A stretch of DNA of 64,000 bases from Hibiscus mutabilis (taxonomy: Eukaryota; Streptophyta; Magnoliopsida; Malvales; Malvaceae): the NCBI GenBank assembly GCA_019671005.1, contig CM033715.1:9734001-9798000 (forward strand), in the 5' to 3' direction. The position numbers and the translations under genes were made by a program. Within the stretch, counting starts at the first letter, position 1; every line of letters begins with the position of its first letter. Positions 23,347 through 34,903 of this stretch are shown piece after piece. The notes under the pieces were generated by a model. That model was not told where the DNA came from, searched no databases, and saw only the letters and a list, made by a program, of their open reading frames with translations.

Positions 23347-23377
23347 GGCCGTTGGATCAGATCTTGATCCAACGGCC
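23347..23377. repeat. 13-bp-arm inverted repeat with 5-bp spacer
   Basis: Arms GGCCGTTGGATCA and TGATCCAACGGCC around GATCT. The arm sequence is nearly the same as that of the palindrome at 23109-23134, so the two sites are related. Confidence 0.9.
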
Positions 23378-23850
23378 CACAGTCACCTGCACACAATAAT
23401 TGTAATTAGATAAGGTTTGAGTTTGGGCCTTGTAATAATATTAGATTTGTAATTGGACTTGGACTGTAATTTTTATTTGGGTTTAATATATTTATATTTT
23501 TTAGATTTCATTTCATATCAGCCCATTAATAATAATATAATTAGTATTATAATAGCAATACACATACATACGCAAACGTATACTTATATTATACAAACAT
23601 TAATTAATATAACATTCTAGCATACGTACGTATAATCATACACATAATTGACTTAACATCTATACACATTAAACAAATACACTCGTACTAAATAGATACG
23701 TACGCGACATACATACACCCTTAATACGTATACATACATAGCTTATAATATACATGCACACCACACCTTATATATATATTAGTAATACTCATGCAAACAA
23801 TAAACATATAATAAATATACATGCAACACTAATATGTATTTACAGGTAAA

Positions 23851-25555
23851 AATGAGTGATTACAGTCTAAAGAATACATAATTCATTTTTTGAATAGTCT
23901 AAAGTAATTACAAGGTAGTATTTGTTCGTAAATATTCTTAACCCTTTAACAATGCACATACACTATGTAGACATAGCGATTTAAACTTGTGTCTTTTAGG
24001 ATGAACATCATCCGCTTTTCTACTGAGATACTTGTTGAGTTCAAAGAATACATAATTCTTTATGTTTTAGTTGTAAGGGTATAGTACATAGGATTTTAAA
24101 TTTAAAATCTATATTAGAGTTGATATTTTAATTTTTAAAATGTAAATATGTAGACTTTTAAATAATTTATTAGTTATTAATATTTTTTTATCTATTTATA
24201 TTAATTAAATTATGAAAATTAGTTTCTTAATATAACATTGTTAAGCATATTGGAATGATCTATATATTAATTTCTTATTTATATAATTATCTTTTTTTAA
24301 TTGAATCCACTAATTTTATTAAACGAAGACATATCCGAAATTACAATAAAAGTTCACAACTTAGTAAAAAAACACTTAATCCAGACATATTCCTAGTAAA
24401 TAAAACTAGTGTCTTGAGATCATAAGAGGACCATACAAGGAAAATGTAAAAAACTAACCCAAAGACTTGAAACAAAATATGGATACAAACATCACCATAA
24501 ATCGACGACAAAAAGTAAAACCATCAACAACAAGGTCATTACCACAACTCAATCGCGAAAAGGAACGGTGAATGTAATCGCGTATCCAAATCCAGTTCGA
24601 AGGTCTGAGACAGAAAAATCGGCAGCATAATGAAAAGAGCGCCATCTTGATCAGTCGTGACATCGTCAGATCTAACCCTAATAGAAAATTAAAACAAAAA
24701 AAGAGAAAAGCGTGACAAAAGGCAAAGAAAAACGTATCAAAGGTAGAATAAATCGTGCCGCAAGAGCATAATAATTTATCACGATTTATTAAAAACTAAA
24801 AATAAAACAAACAAAATGATAGATACTGAGGTCGGCGACCAGTATTAGAACCGGTGCCGCCGTTGGCGTTTAGAAGAAAAAAGAGCAAAAGTGGTCACTG
24901 TGCGACTAGAGTTATTTGAGAGAAAAAAAACGACTATTCTGTAATAACATTTATTAGAAAAAAATTATTTAAATTATATATAGGAGTAATATGTTTTAAT
25001 TTAAAAATATATTCAAATTATTTGAATACTTTTTGTAATCGTTATAGATAAAATATTCTTTAAAATTCTTATGTTGAATCCTAAACACAAAAAGCTATAC
25101 TTAAAAGTTTTTTAATTTAAAAGATTTCACCTAAATATGTTGTTACACTCCTATGTTTACCAAACTGAACGAATCAATGCATAAAAAAGTATTATATATA
25201 TTATTGTTCCACACGATTTTTCCATTGAATACAACCATTAAAAGCATGGGCGACTTGCATAAGAATACCAACTTGCAACCAAAGAATGAATAATTAATTC
25301 ATCAATTGATAAATGTTATTGTGCTCTTCATCCTTCATTCCTTTACTTGTTTTATTTTAAATATAACGAGAATAATAATATATAATTGAGTGACGATTAA
25401 ATCTATAATATATTAATAAAAAATATCGTTTTAATATAAATTGATATCAATTTTAAATTTAATATCTAACAACTTTTATCTGTTATTATAAATAAAGAAA
25501 AAACTTTACTACATAAAATTGTATAAACTTCAGATTATATAAGCTTGTTAGATTT
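23851..25555. other. AT-rich intergenic DNA
   Basis: Contains a dispersed-repeat relative of 4921-5013 at about 23896-24030 and a partial MITE copy at 24165-24300. A moderately complex stretch at 24330-24960 has no recognised coding content. No gene called. Confidence 0.4.
24165..24300 (+). repeat. Partial copy of the 3.6-kb MITE-like repeat
   Basis: Shares TTCTTAATATAACATTGTTA, AGCATATT and TTATTTATATAATTATCTTT with 3800-3935. It begins and ends inside the element, so it is a fragment. Confidence 0.55.
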
Positions 25556-25738
25556 AGGCTCTGTTTGACGCCGCTTTTTTCAGTTTTTTCATCTAATTTT
25601 TGGAGAAGTGCTGCCGACCACTCAATTTTTATCATCCGTCGCCCAACTTTTCCACTATTTTTGCCCTTAAATGCACTTCTCCCCAACAACTGCTTTCCAA
25701 CCCAACCCTGTGGTTTAGCAACGGCGCTCAAAGAGCTC
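25556..25738. mobile_element. Small MITE, 183 bp
   Basis: Left end AGGCTCTGTTTGACGCCG. The reverse complement of the right end reads GAGCTCTTTGAGCGCCG, so the two share most positions. Flanks TTAGATTT (25548-25555) and TTAGAGTT (25739-25746) agree at six of eight positions and may be an aged 8-bp target duplication. No coding capacity. Confidence 0.5.
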
Positions 25739-26110
25739 TTAGAGTTTATGGGTTTAGTTTGTAAGATTTAAAATTTAAAATTTTAAATTAAAGTTTATGA
25801 TTTAGAATTAAGATTTAAATTTAAAAGTGTCAGATATAATTATTTTGAAATTTAAATTTTTAAAAAATTTGTATAATTTTTTACAAAATTACTTTTATAT
25901 CAAAATATAATCTTTATATATATTTGAACTGAGGTCTGAGTAAAAGTAAAAGGTGTCAATGCAATGAAAATGGCGTGCGTAAGGCATGCAATAAATTGTG
26001 GCTTTTTCGAGTTTCCATAATTATTTCTGTCCCACCATAATTATTAAAAAACTAAAAAGAAGAAAAAAAGAAAGTCAAAAAGAGAAAGTGTGTTTTATTT
26101 GGAAATTCGA

Positions 26111-26650
26111 AACATATTAATATTATTCCAAATCTGCAATAAACAAATAACATAAATTAGAGAAATTATTAGATGAACTTTGTTCATCACGTTATTTTTA
26201 GTCCAATTAATCAAGTTCGATCATCTTAAAATAATTGCCTAATAAATATTCACTCTTTAATTACATATAGGAAAGAGGTGATGCTTTACCTTGGAAAAAA
26301 ATAAGATAGACGGATCTGATTGGTTGGGACCACGAATAATTTAGTGAACATGGTTCATCTAATAATTTTTCCATAAATTGGAAACATATTAATATTATTC
26401 CAAATCTGCAATAAACAAATGCCATGAATAAGAGAAATTATTAGATGAACCTTCTTTATCACGTCATCCGTAATTTAACCAATTAGGTCTGTCTATTTTA
26501 AAATAACTACTTCATAATTATCCACTCTCTAATTACATATAAAAAATATGTCATAATTCACCTTGTCAGAAAATAAAATAGACAAACCTAATTGATTGAG
26601 ATCACGAATGACATAGTAAACATGTTTAATCTAATAATTTTTCCATAAAT
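26111..26650. repeat. Tandem pair of a 272-bp unit with terminal inverted repeats
   Basis: AACATATTAATATTATTCCA at 26111 recurs at 26383. Each unit carries inverted ends, for example AAATTATTAGATGAAC near 26161 and GTTCATCTAATAATTTTTCC near 26352, and the second unit has the same layout. The copies have diverged by clear substitutions. This looks like a MITE plus flank duplicated in tandem. Confidence 0.75.
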
Positions 26651-27156
26651 AAATACATTGCTTCACCGTCAATACTGCCACGCTGATTCTTGGTTTCGTG
26701 CAGTCAAAATTTCTCCTGACTTTGATAAAAATCACTAGTAATAAAAAATAGTTCATTATTTTAATTTTTTCTTAATTTATTTATTTTGAAAGTAATTCTT
26801 TTTTCATTTAGTACACTTTGTTCCTGAATATATTTGAATTAATTAAATATTTATTTTAAATTTTATTTTAAGTTAGAGGTTATTGAGCGTTCAGTGCACT
26901 CGATCTTACACCTTTTAATATATTAGTCAAAAATATTTTTATTAGAAATTAATTAAAAGGAACAAAATATTTAAACATAAATAACTTTATACAACTATTT
27001 GTATTTAATATAAAATAGATTATAAAAAAGAATACGAAATAAATAAGTTAGTTACATTTATATATTTTAGCATGAATTAATAATAAACTAAATATAATTG
27101 ATATTTTTAGTCACACAATTTAAATAAATGGATGAAAATATTTTTTAGCATGAAAA

Positions 27157-27256
27157 NNNNNNNNNNNNNNNNNNNNNNNNNNNNNNNNNNNNNNNNNNNN
27201 NNNNNNNNNNNNNNNNNNNNNNNNNNNNNNNNNNNNNNNNNNNNNNNNNNNNNNNN
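27157..27256. other. Assembly gap (100 N)
   Basis: Exactly 100 unknown bases, a conventional placeholder. The true gap size is unknown. It removes the 5' exons and promoter of RPS25. Confidence 0.99.
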
Positions 27257-28034
27257 AGGCTACCTATGACAAGCTTCTATCTGAAGCTCCTAAATACAAG
27301 CTCATCACTCCCTCCATTCTCTCTGATCGTTTGAGGGTACTTTTCATTTTTGTCGCTTTTTTAAATTTCCCTCCTCTTTTTGTATGCTGATTATTTGGCT
27401 GGATAATGTTTGTTTCAATCTTTTATTTGTGATACTCTTAGATTCTAGTTTGATGGTTGTTCTCTCGTTGTATGTATATGGAAATTTGAGTTGTCTTTTT
27501 TGTCATTTCTTGTTGGCTTTGTTGCCATTCACTGCTCATTATCTTATAATTAGGCTTTATTACTGATTATTGCATGAATAGATGAAATCGGGGTGCTGTA
27601 CTTTGAATCTTGGAATTAGGTGATGGGATTTCATTTCATGGATTTATCCCAATGTTTTGTTTTCAAATGGCTTGTAATAGCTAGCAGATATAGAATGGTA
27701 TCATAGGGCAGCTAAAAGCCTCAGATAGCAATCTGAAATACATCTTTTCATATGCTATTCCTGTCTGATTAATATTTGTAGGCTAGGGCGGTAGTTGGTC
27801 TTCTCTCCTGGTACCATTCTTGTATATATGTCTCACACGGGCTTGCTTGCTTGAAACTCTATTAAACAAAAGGCATTGTTTTGAAAATATGTCTAACATG
27901 GTATTGTATGCATCTTTCAGATTAACGGATCGCTTGCGAGGAAGGCTATTAGAGAATTGATGGCAAAAGGATTGATAAGGTTGGTGTCTGCCCATTCAAG
28001 CCAGCAGATCTACACTAGGGTAACAAACACCTAG
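27257..28034 (+). CDS. RPS25: 40S ribosomal protein S25 (eS25), 5' part in the gap
   Basis: Small-subunit ribosomal protein near the head of the 40S, with a winged-helix fold. Visible exons are 27257-27336 (ATYDKLLSEAPKYKLITPSI, ending LSDRLR) and 27921-28034 (INGSLARKAIRELMAKGLIR, LVSAHSSQQIYTRVTNT, TAG). The intron 27337-27920 is GT...AG in phase 0. Only the C-terminal ~64 residues of a protein of about 108 are present. The lysine-rich N-terminal tail and start codon fall in the N gap. The visible sequence is highly conserved and uninterrupted, so the gene is likely functional. Confidence 0.93.
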
Positions 28035-29119
28035 ATGGTTTGTTAGAATTTTGCTTAGCTAGTTTGATGCAGTATTGCCTTTTGATGTTGATTTGACTTC
28101 TAAGTGAATTTGTTTAGAACGTGTGAGCTACATTCTATTTTTATGTTCTTGTTTAATGAATACTTTTCCGAATTCGTATTCAGCTGGCTTAAATTTTGTT
28201 TCCAAAGCGAGATTGATAAGTTGGTCTAGTGTTTTTAATCCTTAATGTTATGACATGCTCATTTTTATCTTTGTTATGGGATATTTAGGCAAGCCGAATC
28301 CTTCCATGCCTTACCTGAATCCTTACCTATTAAAAAGCTTTGGTCTTGAGGTATAGATTTAGGGTGCATTTGGGTAGGATTGACTTACTTTATCTAATAT
28401 CCTCACTATCGAAATTATTACTGGAGACGGGCTGTTGATGGTGATCTGCATAGGGCTCGGGTGACCCTATGCTAATACCCCCCCCCAAACTATATTGGTT
28501 GATCCTCTTTTGGATTCATTTGATAACTCGAGTTTGAATTTAACATACGGACCCATTTGAAGCGTTATATGGCTCAAGAGTGTAGACCAAATTAGTGGTT
28601 GCCAGGACTCTGAGTTCAGAGGTCCAACTCTACAGTGCAGACTATTTCCAGATAGTGAACCAAGAATATTACATTGCAATGTTGTGGTTCACATAAATAG
28701 AGAGAGAAGTTTTTCAACTGTTAAGAAAAAGTATAGTCCTTGGTTCACCAGCATCCCACGTGAATTTTTGTCACGTAATGCCATTGTTTGTTTCATTTTT
28801 ACTATTCCAGGGTCGGGGCATTTGCTTTTTATGGGGGGCAATGTCCGGTTCCATCGTCTTTTTTACGTATTTCGATTTCTTCGGAAGCGAAAACTTGGTC
28901 CATTTCACAGGGTTCATTGAATCAAATTGCTTTTAATTAATGTTTGAATAAAATCAAGTGAAGAAGACAATAACTGAAGTGACAGGGAGAACCTGGCAAA
29001 GGATAGGGACTCAAAAGGATTTAAATATGTCGAAGGTATTTGCTTTTATTTTTTTATATTTATTTTAAAATCTTGGTCCTTCACTAACATCTATTTAATT
29101 TTACTCTTAATGTTAATTA
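28035..29119. other. RPS25 3' flank and intergenic DNA
   Basis: Holds the RPS25 3' UTR, a C9 run near 28481, and no convincing frame. Short frames at 28467-28679 and 28684-28920 lack family features. Confidence 0.4.
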
Positions 29120-29725
29120 AATTTTGATAAATAGCGGTTTAAGTCAAAATTAGAAGTTTAAGCTAATATTAGAGGTTTGACCAGTTAAATATACTAAATC
29201 GGATGTTTGGTGAATAACGAATTGAAATAGCGGATTGAGGTAAAACCTTTAATTTTGAAAAATATGCTAATACGATTTTATTGAAATTAAAGATTTTGAC
29301 ATAAGACTTATAAATAAAGATTGTTTTACCCTTAATAATTATAAAAAAATCTTCAAATAACTTTAATTTTAACCTTTTTAATTTTAATTATGCACTCTCA
29401 CGGATTTATATTGTAATATTTGTAAATTAATATTTTTTATTTTTTTATTCTCACACACTTATATTTGTATTAAAATTTAATAATTAATTAAATTATATTA
29501 AAAATAATTATATAATTAATAAATTAATTAAACAAGTATTAAATATAATCATGTTCTTATATGTTATTTTGCTTGTTTAAATAATTAAACAGCTATTCGT
29601 TATCTGTTAATTTTATCAAACACTTTTATACAAACAACTAATACAATTCGCTAGTCAAATCAACTATCAATTAATGTAATCCGCCATCAATTATCAATTA
29701 TACGTTAATTGTCAAACAGAACCAT
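29120..29725 (-). repeat. MITE-like dispersed repeat, copy B (inverted relative to copy A)
   Basis: The reverse complement starts GGTTCTGTTTGACAATTAAC and follows the block order of 3627-4310, including ATAAAAGTGTTTGATAAAAT and ending AAACCGCTATTTATCAAA. It lies about 25 kb from copy A in opposite orientation. No coding content. Confidence 0.6.
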
Positions 29726-31821
29726 CAAATTCAACGATGATCCTGCGTGCACCTAGATCCTACACATAATAATCCTAAATAAGCTCACCTTCAAGGACTA
29801 AGCAGACTCCGATGAATTTGATAAATCCCATCTTTCATCTCTCAATTTCATCACGTAACACGCCACCATAAGATATTGACCCATTATCTAAACATTAAAT
29901 ATGAGAGATGAACGCAAAATTTAATGTTAAAGGTGAATTTATAAAATTTTAAGGGATGAAGATAAATTTTCAATAGAAAATACACAAAATTTAAATTATA
30001 TACAAATTTTAAAATTTTAAAGGTGGACCGCCCTCTTCAGTCCCCTTTTGATTCATCCCTATTGAGCATCATCCATGTTGAAAGCGCACAACAAGTTTAC
30101 TTTTGAGACGATGACTTTTTTTTTTAGGTATGTTTTTCGAAAAAACAGTCAATGAATCAAAATGATTTGTAATTTTGAGACTTATGTTAATTAAAGATCT
30201 AATATGAAAAGTTATTTAATTTTAAAATTAAAAAATAAAAAAAAACAATCAAATTAGAAAAATCAGGACCAGAGCTTAATTTCATGTGCTTCAAGACTCT
30301 AAGGCTTAAATATAATTGAACATAATTTTAAGATGGGATTAGGCCTCTCCCACCGTTAACATAGTTTTGTCACTGTTTATCATTTAATCCATGATTCAGT
30401 CTGATTAGCAATATGATTTTTGAATCAAACTATTCATGCCTGGCGTAGCTACCCTAGCCAAGTGGTGTCATATGATACCTAAAATTTGGAGATTTTTTTC
30501 TTTACAAGTTAAATATAGAATAATGTTAAAAATAAAATCAATACAATTTTACTTAAATATTGACAGCCCATTAAAGAAAATTGACATTCATTATTCAAAA
30601 AAAATTCATAAAAATTTTAAATTCTAACACACCATAAGTTAAATTTTCTGATTCTGCTGCTATTCAGGGTTCTAAAGGTGAAACAATGGAAATCAGTTAA
30701 TGAACCAATAAGGAAAAAGGGTTTTAACAAGAATGTCATAATCAATGATTGAAAAACTCCCAAAACCCTGGAAACAGGAGGTGAAATTCTGACAGTGCTG
30801 TGTACAAGTAACAGCAAGAGATTACATTACCAACGAGAAACAAAGAGGACAACTATTATCCTGTCTGGGATTAGATGTTCCGTTACACCATGCACGTCAG
30901 ATCACTTTCAATCTGATCTCAATTTCAATTTTTTCAACCCTAAACCCAAAAAAAAACACGACTTTAGACCCAAAAAAAAACCCATTTTTTTCATGGTAGT
31001 ATCAACTGTAAACATAAGCCATTAGAGAACCATTGTTGCAACCCAAAGCAATGAAAAGCTTTAACACATTGGAACCAAACAATTAAAAAAAGATAAAGGG
31101 AGAAATAATAAATTAATTAATTTAAAAAGTCTGAAATTTTGATCATGTGGTGTAACTATTTATTTTAAGTTTTTATGGGTTGAAAGTTTGAAAAGGACAG
31201 GTGTTTGGCTAAAAATGGCTTCCCCTCTATGTAAGCATAGACTAGAGCTTGGAATGGATTCGGCATTTTTGCAGGGAAAACAAGGGGCACTGTTATTTAT
31301 GGTTCATTTTTGTTTTCTACTATTCTTTATTTCACAGATATAAACAACCGGGCTTGCAGCATTTATCGTGAAAAGCTCACAAGCCAATAAAGCTACCTAT
31401 AAACACTTCAACATTCATCACGCATTTCACGAAATTAAATCTTGACCTCTAAAAAAATACACAAAAAAAGCTCCCTTTGAAAACCCAATTCTACAAAAAT
31501 TTCACTCGGTGTGTTGTTTCTTCTCTCCTCTCATCTTTTTTCTGTTAAAAATTGGTTTTTTGGATCCTGGGTTATTGAGAATTTTGCATCTTTGAATGTT
31601 TTTCCGATCTGGGTTTCTTTGATTTTAGCTTAGTTTTGAGGTTTCTTTGATTTTAGTCTTCTGTTATTATTTTATTCTGTACTTTGAGTATCTTTGAACA
31701 GACTGACACAACTGTCATTCCCTTTTGTTTATTTTGTTGTATCTTTATGTGATTCACACTTTTCACGGTTTATTTAGATCTTCTAAACTCTGTTTCTTCC
31801 TCCACCAGCGAGAGAGCTTTA
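29726..31821. other. AGPase upstream region
   Basis: AT-rich and without a gene. The last ~300 bp should hold the leader. A pyrimidine-rich tract ending CTCCACCAG just before CGAGAGAGCTTTAATGG at 31810-31825 suggests a leader intron acceptor at about 31808, but the donor is not certain. No clear TATA box was fixed. Confidence 0.35.
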
Positions 31822-34800
31822 ATGGAGTCGTGTTGTCTGACGTGGAAAGCCAATTCTCATTTGGTGAATGTGAGGAGAAGTGGCTTCAGCAATGGAGATA
31901 ATGCATTTCTGGGGGAGAGAATCAGAGGGAGTCTTAACAACAGTGCGTGGTTTAATCAGGTGGCAAACAGTCTGAGGGTTGATAAGAAGAAAGAAACGAA
32001 GATCGGAACCAGTGCTTCTGCGATTCTCACATCGAATAATCACAGAGAAGCCACGGTTTGTTTAATTCTTTTTTTGTGATCTCTGTCTTTGTTTTGTTGT
32101 TGTACTTGTTCATGCATTACATTTGTTTGATCAAGGTTGATAACATGTTTGGTTTTAGACCGTGCAAGCACGTCGGTACCAGAGGCGAAAACTCGATCCC
32201 AAGAATGTGGCTTCGATCATATTGGGAGGAGGGGCTGGGACTCGTCTCTTCCCACTTACCAAAAGGGCGGCTACGCCTGCTGTAAGGACATATGGTTTCT
32301 CTTATGCTAAGCTTGATTTCATGTCGGATTTGTCTATTTGTTTTAGTGATATGCTTGATGCTGAATTTGATGCTAACTTAGATTTTATGTGAATGTGATC
32401 TGTAGGTTCCGATCGGAGGATGTTATAAGCTGATCGACATTCCGATGAGCAACTGTATCAATAGTGGGATAAACAAGATCTTTGTTCTAACACAGTTCAA
32501 CTCAGCTTCCCTCAACCGGCACCTTGCGCGCACGTATTATGGAAATGGTATCAATTTTGGAGATGGGTTTGTGGAGGTATGTGATCCTTAAGGTTAATAA
32601 AGATTGATCTGTTAACTTTCTACTGATTTATCTGGTATAATATTGAAGATCAATCTAGAATTACAGAATAAATGCGATGTTTTTTGAGAAGATGGAATGA
32701 AATTATCGAATGAAACTCGTTTGATGGACAGGTTCTGGCAGCCACTCAAACATCAGGAGAAGCAGGGAACAAGTGGTTCCAAGGAACCGCGGATGCTGTG
32801 AGGCAATTTATATGGGTATTTGAGGTAGGAACTAAAAGTTGCATTTCCCTTTCACCTGAAAATGGTTGCAGATTCATGTAGTTCGTATTCGGTTCAACCC
32901 GAAATGATATGTGATAAATCAAAATTGTTCTTGTAGGATGCAAAGAACAGGAACATCGAGAACGTAATCATCTTGTGCGGGGATCATCTCTATCGAATGG
33001 ATTATATGGACTTTCTACAGGTATTGATTTCTTTTGCTTGATTCGAGTCATGTTCTTTAGCATAGCTAAAAGCTTCACTAACTTACTGCAATGCATAACA
33101 GAGTCATGTTGACAACAATGCTGATATTACGATTTCATGCGTGACCATGAACAACAGGTTTTCGATCTTCTCGTCTTAATAATGAAGTTCTCTCAAGTTG
33201 TATATATACTTTATTTAACTGTTCCCCATTAGTAAAAGTTTCATGGTTTACCATTGTGATGAAATTCATAACTTAAGAAGCTGAACATCGATAATTAATC
33301 GCTTTCCAGCCGTGCATCTGATTATGGACTGGTGAAGATCGACGGAAGGGGCCGTATCATCCAATTTTCTGAAAAGCCAAAGGGTGCTGATTTGAAAGCA
33401 ATGGTAAGTAGTAGTTTTCTCTGCTTTTCTGAATTTTAGCAACAAACATTGAGATACTGTTCTTTTTACTAGCTTTCAACGTATGTAACCGGCGAACATT
33501 TTCTCGACCGATACCACTTTTCCTTTATAATTCTCCGCAGCAAACAGATACCACTCTTCTAGGGTTGTCTCCCCAAGAAGCCTTGAAATCCCCTTACATT
33601 GCATCAATGGGAGTCTATATATTTAAGACAGAAGTTCTATTAAAGCTTCTGAGATGGAGATTTCCTGCTTCCAATGACTTTGGGTCCGAAATCATCCCTG
33701 CTGCAGTTGAGGAACATGATGTCCAGGTAAGAGCTATAGAAATGGAAATTTCATTTGTCTAGGATGTTTCTCGGTCTTTGCTAACACGAGGGACGAGTTC
33801 ATTTACCAGTGAGGCTTCAAACTGAACACCGAATCTTACCAGAAAAAGAAGCAGGCTCTTCGGTTCTGTTTGTATAAAGAATCTAAAATCTGAATGTCCT
33901 ATCGTATACAGGCATATATTTTCAAAGACTACTGGGAAGATATTGGGACCATAAAGGCCTTTTATGAAGCCAATATAGCACTCACTGAAGAGGTTGGTTT
34001 TAATGTCAGATGCATGTGAAACTTGTATAAGATTCTGTTCGTTTATTGTTCGAATAAGATTTAACCTCTGTTAATCGTCTATCCTATGCAGGTTCCTAAG
34101 TTTGAGTTTTATGATCCAAAGACACCTTTCTATACATCTCCTCGATACTTACCACCGACGAAAATCGATAAATGCAGGGTATGATTGTGTACTTCTGGAT
34201 TCCAATTGTGCCAGCTCATTTTCTCCCATCTCATGTTTCAGTCTGTTAATGCAGATTAAAGATGCACTAATCTCCCACGGATGCTTCTTGCGAGAATGTA
34301 CTGTCCAACACTCGGTAATCGGTGAACGCTCTCGTTTGGACTCTGGCGTTGAGCTTCAGGTGAATTATCACAGTTTCCTCGTTTAAACTAAATCGATTGC
34401 CTTCAAACTTCATAGTTCGATCGGTTGTTGTTCAACTCCTTCCTATCCATAGGACTCAGTTATGCTGGGAGCAGACTATTACCAAACTGAAACCGAAATT
34501 GCATCTTTACTAGCTGACGGTAGGGTCCCGATTGGAATTGGACACAATACCAAAATCAGGTAACTTATTAAACATGTTGAACAAATTCCAACAGTTCAAT
34601 AACATATCTGCGATCTTGTCGTTCTAGAACGCGTATCATTTTCTATGCCACTATGCCAGGAACTGCATTATCGACAAGAATGCTAGGATAGGAGAAGATG
34701 TCATCATCGCGAACAAAGATGTAAGCAAACTATCCTTTTGCTGTATACATCAGAAAAGGCTGCATTTATAAAACACCAATAAACTGCTGTTTCTTTTGTA

Positions 34801-34903
34801 GGGTGTTGAAGAAGCGGATAGACCGGACAAAGGATTTTATATCCGGTCGGGAATCACCGTCATAGCAGAGAAGGCAACGATTAAAAACGGTACTGTTATA
34901 TAA
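31822..34903 (+). CDS. ADP-glucose pyrophosphorylase large subunit, 14 exons
   Basis: Regulatory subunit of plastid AGPase, which makes ADP-glucose and PPi from glucose-1-phosphate and ATP for starch synthesis. Exons: 31822-32055, 32159-32281, 32406-32576, 32732-32824, 32937-33020, 33102-33157, 33310-33403, 33541-33726, 33912-33992, 34092-34178, 34255-34359, 34453-34559, 34660-34720, 34802-34903. Phases close to 527 codons plus TAA, the usual length. A Ser/Asn/Arg-rich N-terminus of about 70 residues fits a plastid transit peptide. The nucleotide-binding loop GGGAGTRLFPLT is at 101-112, FQGTADAVRQFIWVFE and GDHLYRMDYMDF (Asp223) follow. The left-handed beta-helix C-terminus ends ITVIAEKATIKNGTVI. 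TKRAATPAVPIGGCYKLIDI marks it as a large subunit, close to the APL3/APL4 type that is usually sugar-induced in sink tissue; that expression is inferred. Confidence 0.95.

Larger units (their letters stand above)
21421..23850. repeat. Probable decayed long-LTR retroelement sequence
   Basis: No gene. The base composition changes sharply: AT-rich at 21421-22340, a GC-rich core with proline/arginine-type frames at 22420-22700, pyrimidine-rich 22715-22940, and a GC-rich block 23040-23390 with two strong palindromes. Short frames here (22423-22677, 22650-23115) show no family match and look like chance frames. Such mosaics are seen in long LTRs of plant gypsy elements, but I cannot place LTR ends or coding parts. 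Confidence 0.35.

Noticed and set aside
28481..28490. C-run as a regulatory site
   Set aside because: A simple mononucleotide run in intergenic DNA, without supporting context.
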